Source: Dermacentor variabilis | Taxonomy: Eukaryota > Arthropoda > Arachnida > Ixodida > Ixodidae | NCBI RefSeq assembly: GCF_050947875.1 | Contig: NC_134577.1 | Span: forward strand, 71,861,139 to 71,925,138 | Length of the DNA: 64,000 nucleotides | Direction: 5' to 3' | In this document: piece after piece, positions 57,271 to 64,000 of the stretch | How the letters are laid out: every line of letters starts with the position of its first letter | Position numbering within the stretch: position 1 is the first letter of the stretch | Translations under genes and position numbers: made by a program | The notes under the pieces: model-generated | Databases searched by the model: none | What the model was told of the DNA's origin: nothing | The model's input: only the letters and a program-made list of their open reading frames with translations

Positions 57271-58811
57271 AACTCAGTGTTGTAGCTCGCATCTTCCATG
57301 TAGTTGCGTGTTTATTTTCGTTGTAATCACGCGGAACCATTGAAGTTGCTCAAGCGAATGTGCAAAACATTTTAAATTTATTTCTCTGGAAGATAATACG
57401 TGCATAAAAATAAGTCAGCATTATTGAAGGCCTTCCTTTAAGGAGCATCCCATTTATTCTACTCATTTATATCGCAGAACAAAGGTATGCCAAACACAGA
57501 TAGTGGTATGTATTTATCATATCAATTCGCGTCACGCTAAAACGTCTATCTTCTTGAATTCACCGAATATCTGCGCGATTGATTATTATTGGTCAGTTGC
57601 TCAGAGGGAGACCGCATGTTGCGTCTTAGCAGTGGGAACGAGGACAGCACACGCAGAGTATTCACAATCCAATGCCAAAAACACACCAGGTTCATTATAC
57701 ATCAAATCAGATGGACATTGTGGCGAAGCGTGTACCGGCACCACCAGGAATAATCACTTTGACTAATACTGTTCGAAAGGAGTGGACCTCTTGCTGTGCT
57801 TGATGCTCAGTTGTGCTTGCTAAATGTTCCTGGTGTTGGCACGTATGGCAGAGGGCGCCATAAGTCTCCAACATTTTGTGTTTTCTCTCAGTGCTCTCAT
57901 CGCTCGGCTTTCTCGCGTGATCTCGTTCCCAGAGGCTGACCAATAATGGTTCAAGAATACTGCAGAGATTTCGTACTTTCGGAAGAGGCGTGTTCAGCGT
58001 GGCTGCATATATTATTAAGAAAATGTATAGTACTGTTGCTGTTTCAAATAATGTTGCCCTATAAAAGCAACGCGTAAAGCATGCGCCACAAACAAAGTGC
58101 TGAAATGTTTCCTAAATATTGTCTCATATACATTAGGCTACACCAATTTCCCGTGCAAATATATACGGGACGAATGAGGCAACAGCAGAGATTGGGACCG
58201 TTTCGTTGGACAGGAAATGAAATGCGCAGGTTTGAGGCACAGCTAGGAATCCGCGTGGAGCGAAGCTCTCGCATAGTCGTTGGTTAGCTGCTTAAAAACT
58301 GTTCATCCGCTGTAACGCGTTTAGTTGCATAGTGGTTACGTGACTGCCCCAATGAAGTGCTGAACCGATTGATTCCGATAGCATTGATTCTGACTGATTG
58401 GTCTGTCATACTGGGATCGTCGATAGCGCTTAAAAAAACGGAACGAGGTAGAAACTACCAAGAGCACGTTATGTCGTCACTTCGACGTCTGTCCCGGTAT
58501 TTTTAAGCGCGATTTAGGATCCAAAGATGCTGTTATCCTCTCCCCTCCCGCCCCCTTTTTCACACAACCCTAATCGCTGTCTCAGGGATAAGACCCACAT
58601 TTCACCATCTCCAAAGTCAAACCAGTTCACTATTATACTACGTACAGGTCCAGCCCAAATTACTCGGCAAGAAGCCGACCATGCAGACGCACCAAGTCAC
58701 GGGAAAGCAGGCACAGAAAGCTTTGATTTATTAAAGCAAGAATGCCCTCCAAACGCGTATTTGTTGCAGTCATGATGTTAGGTATGCACTTCCTTACTTA
58801 ACTGTGTCAGT
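57271..58811. other. No gene recognised
   Basis: AT-rich with short frames, none with a domain. Nothing repeated was noticed. Confidence 0.5.
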
Positions 58812-58850
58812 CCACAGAGAACAGAGCTGTCAATCGGAAGTTCTGTAGGA
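58812..58850. repeat. Dispersed repeat family R3, copy A
   Basis: CAGAGAACAGAGCTGTCAA then CGGAAGTTCTGTAG is matched at 59999-60036 (GTAGAGAACAGAGCCGTCAA, CGGAACATCTGTAG). Followed within 25 bp by a large palindrome, which copy B does not have. Confidence 0.7.
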
Positions 58851-58873
58851 GTGCATGGGAAGTACAATCTACC

Positions 58874-58965
58874 GATCCTTTAACAGTAACTCGCGGGCGT
58901 CGATTGGCCGGCCAGACAGTGAACCGGCCGGCCAGTCGCCGCTCGCGCGGTCCTGTTAAAGGATC
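58874..58965. repeat. Large imperfect palindrome, 40-bp arms, 12-bp loop
   Basis: Arms 58874-58913 and 58926-58965. The outer 13 bp (GATCCTTTAACAG) and inner 9 bp (TGGCCGGCC) match perfectly, and 12 of 18 middle positions match. GC-rich centre in AT-rich surroundings. Consistent with a foldback/MITE element or a recent inverted duplication. Confidence 0.9.
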
Positions 58966-59998
58966 TGTCTGCTGTACGGCTAGGGCTACATCACGCAACA
59001 CCACCAGCAACCATGGTGGACACAGTTACGAGAGCGTTAGCCTAGGAGGCTTGGCTTTAAAAGGAAAGCGACAATTTTTCCGTCAGAGCGAATCATTCTT
59101 AGCGATAGCAAAGTATCGGACAATTACACGAAGTAAGCTATAAACTGAAACAAGCGTTCGATGAATAACAATAGAGGCGTGATGTCACGCAGGCTCGTGC
59201 AGACATGAACAAGGCTGACTCGATGACCGCGAGCACTTCCTATCGTAACGGTAGCGCGACGAGGAGCGCCAACAGCGGGTAGCGAGTGTGCTTGTCGCAA
59301 ATGAAACGTTTCGCGCTGCTGTTCGATGAAACATTTCAACTGCGCCGCGTCTCCAAAAACTTATATTACGCAACCTCCAACACAAGGCACGTGGAAAGGC
59401 AGCGCGCGTGAAGCCGTCAGCTATTTCCGTTTGCCTTTATAACTCTGGCGCCTGCTGCCGATGACTTGAGACATAGCGTGCGCGGGCAGCGTATCCGCTC
59501 AGCTGCGCGCGCAGCCACGCGCCACCACCACTGGGATGGAGAAGGAGACGAACGCTTCCCTATGATAACGCACTGGAACAAAAGAACTCTAATCATACAC
59601 ATCAGTGCATGCAACATTGCACCTCCATTGCCTCCGACATGCGCGCGGTAAGATGGCGCGCACCAAACCACGATCCCTCTGCGAGTGCGGCCCGCGTACC
59701 TGCATCATATGCCGCGCGGGTCTCGCATGTGCCCCGCACCTGGACTTCATCGAGACCGTCAGGGTGACGGCGAAAATTCGCCTGGATTTGCGCGTGTACT
59801 TGTTTCCGTCATAAATAAACGCGGACGGTGGGCGACACTAACTCTTGAATGCGCAGAAACCTTGGACGATCATTGTCAATGCAAGCGAATAGCGGAACGC
59901 TTCGAATAAACTATGTGCTTGGGTAAAGGAATGATGTGCTTGCAGGGGTATATTTGTGACAGTGAGGTAGCAGTCACTTCTTCTTTCACTGCGTATTT
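58966..59998. other. No gene recognised
   Basis: Short frames only; GC content rises around 59460-59780 without a domain or coding signal I can name. Confidence 0.45.
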
Positions 59999-60036
59999 CC
60001 GTAGAGAACAGAGCCGTCAAACGGAACATCTGTAGC
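59999..60036. repeat. Dispersed repeat family R3, copy B
   Basis: Partner of 58812-58850, in the same orientation and about 1.2 kb downstream. On the minus strand both encode FRLTALFS, but the surrounding frames differ, so the similarity looks like shared DNA rather than a gene. Confidence 0.7.
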
Positions 60037-62162
60037 GCTAGTGTAGGCGGCTACTCGTTTAGGACGATTCGTCACATGGATGTTACCGAGCAAAGCACCG
60101 GCATGGAAGGCTTCTTCAGTCTTGATCTTCCCACAACCTTCACAATGGGGAGAGGGTGGAAGACGAAAAGGAAGGCTGTCCTTCTCGAGCGCTCCACCAC
60201 AACTTCCAAACCTTCGGGTCGACCCAGAGCTGGCGCTTCGAAAGCAGGCGCATCTCAAGGAGGCATAACAGTCGGCTCTCGGAGATGAACGTTCCCCGCC
60301 ACTCAGTAGGGCGAGAGCACACGCCTTTTCAATCGGCGCCTTTGTATCGGTGAGAAAATTCCTAGGGAACGAGCGAAGGAGGCAAAGAAAGCTATTGATT
60401 TTAAAAACGCCTACTCAGATATCTGCCAATGTGAGCAACTTATACACAAGAGGCGGCGAAAAAATGTAGGGGTCTTCACGCGGTTCGGCACGTCCGAAGA
60501 GCTACCCAAAACTTGTCAGAACAATTCACTATGCGCAGTGCGATTCCTTCGATGTACAATTCATTTGTGAGCCTTTAAAAGAACTCTCACTGTGTTTGAA
60601 CTCCGTACGGCTGTACCCTACGACATATGCCCAACGTACGTACTTGCGTTGGACATATATGCTTTTTGAAGTCGCCCGAAATTGTCAATTACACTTTTGC
60701 CCGACGCAGACAGCACAATGGTGCTGGCATTTCTTGTAGGAGGCGTGAATTGTGTTGGCAAGACTCATGTTCTACAGCAGTTTCGAAAAAAAATGCTGAA
60801 TGTGGTATTGCTTCTGGTAGGCAAGGAAGACGTTGTGAGGGAATCTGAGCCAAGGTTTGGGATATGTGCTCTCAGAACTTCTGCAGCAATGTAGACTCTA
60901 ATGGGTAATATCTGACAATGACCACTATCGCGATCGATGGAGTATTGAACAGCACTGCTTGCGCGCGGCAGGCGAGCTCCAATGAGGCGTGGTGTCTATG
61001 TGAATGCACCGTTTCTCGCGAATAACACCTCACAGTGCCCATCCAAAAATGTTCACTGGAATTAGATTGAATTCGCTTCCCTTACAGTCAGAAAGCACTT
61101 TCTAATTGCGCTAGGAGCTTGAACCTTGAAGGAAATGTAAGTTTGAAAGTAGTGGAAATTCAGATGAATTTTTGCATCCAGAACTTCATTTGTCACAGAA
61201 AATAAGGCATCGAGTGAAGTTCTTTAGGAGTGTTATAGAGCCCAAAGGAGCCCTTTCAGATTGTTACAACAGCGTGTCTGGAAATAATCAAAAAAAGCTG
61301 TTTTAAAGTAAGTATCTTCGTAAGATGGGTCGCAGTATCAAACGCAAAATTATAAAGAGAAGCTCGCTGGAGAGTGAGCGCGCTCATTCCGTCAATGGCC
61401 GTGCGGTATCGATGAGCCTAGGCACTAAAAAGCAACAAGATACAGCTATATATCTGATAATGGGAACACGAGTTCGGTAGCTTAATTCTGCAGCGCCCCA
61501 CGGCTTTTTCGCAGTAACACTCCTCCATTCACCTACTGAGTTTACGTTGTGCTCTATTTCAATAATTGAACAATCACGGGAGCTTGAAGGATTGTCAAGG
61601 TGCGTGTCGCACTCAAAGAAGAGCCTAGGTTTTTTTTTTAATTGATACTTATTTGTGGGTGTCTTCGTGCCTGCATATTTGTTCTATGGGATATGGCATT
61701 GTGATTCTGCGATGTCGTAGAAGTCACAAAGCTTTCTTGTAATAAATATACACAGAAGTGCTATTTTAAATGTTTCATCTGTAGACCAAGTCAGCACAGC
61801 TGAGGCGAGTTCTTACGACTCCTTTTAGGCTCACCTTTGTTTCCCTATCGCAATGCAGCATTTTCTTGATTCCGGACAAATGTGGAAGCAAAACGTCTGA
61901 ACCGAACTCGATTGTTTTCGATAATTTTCTACGACTTGTAAGTTACATCGTTGACCGAATCAAATCAACGAACAATAAAACATCCTCACAACTCCAGTGA
62001 AATAATTTATGGAGTTTGATGTGCCTAAATGGCGCAGTGGGAAATAAGAGGCGGTAAAGTGGAAAGCAGAAATTATTTTCCGCCTCATAGTAATCTTTAA
62101 CATTCACATTAACCTAAGTGCATGACCGTTGTTTGTACCTTGATCGCGTCGGTATTCATCCG
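60037..62162. other. No gene recognised
   Basis: Frames up to 90 codons on both strands overlap near 60000-60350 without a recognisable product. The rest is AT-rich with nothing supported. Confidence 0.45.
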
Positions 62163-62240
62163 CTACCGTCTGCGAATCGTACCCACGACCTCGCACTCAG
62201 CAGTGGTACTGCCTATCCACTGAGCCAGTGCAGTGGGTAA
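62163..62240 (-). mobile_element. Eroded SINE head (copy 8)
   Basis: On the minus strand TGGCTCAGTGGATAGGCAG, then CTGCTGAGTGCGAGGTCGTG and a GGGTACGATTCG B-box relic line up with the tRNA-like head of the other SINEs. The body is not recognisable. Either a very old copy or a related tRNA-derived family. Confidence 0.65.
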
Positions 62241-63059
62241 AGAAGCCTGCAGATAGGAAAAAACGAAGTAATTAAAGTGTATCCCACATGTCATTTTCAT
62301 CCGTCATCGTAGTTCTACAAAATCTTCATATATCAATGCATGAAGGAATAGGAGATTACAAACAAAATACAAGCAGTAAAACTGAGAGAAAGGCTGAAAA
62401 TCAATTTCAAAGACTAAAAGTAAAAAAAAATGGTATGCATCAAACGGAACACGTATGCACACACCGAAAATTAATCCAATTTCCCGAAAGGCGAATTGCC
62501 GGGGCGTACTTCATCTGCTTACGCAGAAAATGCAATCTTTCGAGTTTTCATGTAAGACATAAACGTAAACGTACGCCATAAGACATAGTCAGAATGCAGT
62601 GTCATCGATTAGATGAGAGAGGGAAATCTCGCTTGCATTGAACGTGTACGCCCGGAAACCGTACTCCAAAGTTTCCGAGGCAGTTTCATTACGAAGAATC
62701 TAAAATCAAATCATAAGAAAAAGTGAAGCAAGCCCCCATAGTTGCACAGTCGCACAAATATAAGAAGCGCCCTTAAGGAAGGAAGGCTGCTGTGCTGCTT
62801 TTGAGCTGTTTTGCAATCAAAATATTTATACGGGTAAAGGAAGCCTACTCAAAACGATACGAATGGAGAGATGAGAAAAAGGGAAGCACAGTGTCGGATC
62901 TTGTTATTGTTCCTTGGAAATTTCGTTCTTTTCCAAATTCATTCTACGCTCCGACAGTTCTTTCTGTGGATCCGTTTGCCGCTTCTAAGCTACCATTAGC
63001 TCTGTTCTCGCTTTGACAGCGTAAAACGAAATACGTGCGCAGTGAACTGCCCATATATG
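62241..63059. other. No gene recognised
   Basis: AT-rich; frames of up to 97 codons, rich in Lys/Asn, with no domain. Confidence 0.5.
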
Positions 63060-64000
63060 CGCAGCATTATATGGCAGCAACTAAATGTTAAAAAGAACAA
63101 GTATACGTTCTTCATGCCTAAAATAAACACACATGTTAGCAATAATCTCCGTGTGACATTTTTGGACAGCCGAATTGAATGCGTCATAACGGTCAAAATC
63201 CTTCGTGTCACTATCCATGAAGAACTTGCATTGGGAAAGCACGTTAGAAATATCTACTTCAGGAATTCCTCCACCTGCCGGAATACTTCAAATAATTTAA
63301 GTGCCTGCTGCCACTATTGCTAAGGAACCAATTTTATGTTTATTGAATCTTATTGCATTGCTACTTGTTGAACCGGGTTCACACGAGTAGCACAAACCTC
63401 AATTCACTCTTTATCATCTAAAAGAGGGCAATATGAGCAGTCAGCAACATACCGTATCCTGAGAGCACGGCAGATCATTTCATATTTCCTATGTTTAATG
63501 AATATAAAACAATTAATAGCCTACCGTTATGCAATAGTCATATCATGCAACTAATAATAAAATCTAAATTGTTTCAAACCTCAAATCACAACCGCTAACT
63601 AAATATCTATTGAGGCATGTCTCTCGAAGAACACCACAAATAAGAAACGAATCATGGAGCGCAAACGTTTGAATTTTACCTCATAGATTTTCTTAACAAT
63701 AAAAACATTGAAGACCTCATCTATCACATTACTTTGTTTAAAGTTTACATAGATGGCTTGCGGAGTGGTTGGTACATATCATAATATAGTGTACGTATTC
63801 AGTGCAAGTGCCCTTACGTGTTACGCGATGTCATTCAATGCGTGTTTTCATATTGTGAAACAGACTGTTTGAAGGGGGACGGTGCTCGTCAGGCATTTTG
63901 CCTTTTGCCCTTCTGTGAAAGTGTATATAGTACAACTGCTCCACTTTGAATGAAAATTCACATATGCTGTGCGTTGGGGTTATCATGGGGGTAAGGGCAA
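63060..64000 (+). pseudogene. CR1/Jockey-like LINE: RT C-terminal region and 3' UTR, running to the window edge
   Basis: The frame from 63042 encodes LNVKKNKYTFF, a PKIN-HVSNNLRVTFLDS stretch and a VKILRVTIHEEL block, the RT thumb region, and stops at 63321. In other frames the C-terminal words continue (TSSTNLNSLFIIQKRA near 63385-63430, then VSNIPYPES, DFLNNKNIEDLIYHITLF near 63680-63745). A 3' UTR-like region follows with a CAGGCATTTTGCC word near 63890. Several frame changes mark it as decayed. The end lies at or beyond the window. Confidence 0.8.

Overview
The window looks like intergenic or intronic DNA from a hard (ixodid) tick nuclear genome. The evidence is a tRNA-derived SINE present in at least eight copies that resembles, from memory, the Ruka family described in ixodid ticks, plus several arthropod-type LINE lineages and a Ty3/gypsy element, in AT-rich non-coding DNA with very long tetranucleotide microsatellites. 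I found no host protein-coding exon, functional tRNA, rRNA or CRISPR array that I can defend. Species is inference only.

Layout. 1-5750: no gene; one (ATT)n tract. 5751-11092: a nearly complete APE-type LINE with RNase H (I-like), bounded by a perfect 13-bp target-site duplication (TSD); ORF1 is intact and ORF2 is broken only by one in-frame TGA. 11130-11620: TGACGA-rich minisatellite. 13590-14250: decayed gypsy pol. 16040-16482: 3' tail of a second I-like LINE. 16792-19573: two SINEs. 22441-23373: dispersed repeats. 23374-28702: a complete Ty3/gypsy element with identical-length 121-bp LTRs, 4-bp TSD, polypurine tract, gag, and a pol broken by one extra T. 31752-31924: a small array with 16/20-bp spacing. 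35056-36664: two SINEs and a G19 run. 41440-41710: a third I-like tail. 43790-46220: a minisatellite array interrupted by two LINE fragments and a SINE, followed by a roughly 600-bp (GACA)n/(GATA)n tract and a 35-bp-arm inverted repeat. 50830-52297: decayed RTE-like LINE with a nested SINE. 52891-54133: decayed LINE RNase H tail. 55316-55635: three-part compound microsatellite. 57003-57270: a SINE. 58874-58965: a 40-bp-arm palindrome. 63060-64000: CR1/Jockey-like LINE tail running to the window edge.

How the parts work together. The LINEs would supply the target-primed reverse transcription that SINEs need, and the perfect 9-15 bp TSDs on most SINEs fit that. In the gypsy element, gag ends in a canonical -1 slippery heptamer (GGGAAAC) directly before its stop codon, with a hairpin 6 nt downstream, and pol lies in the -1 frame, so Gag-Pol is probably made by programmed frameshifting. 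The two near-complete elements each carry a single disabling change, which suggests recent insertion. The rest of the window is older mobile-element debris and simple repeats.
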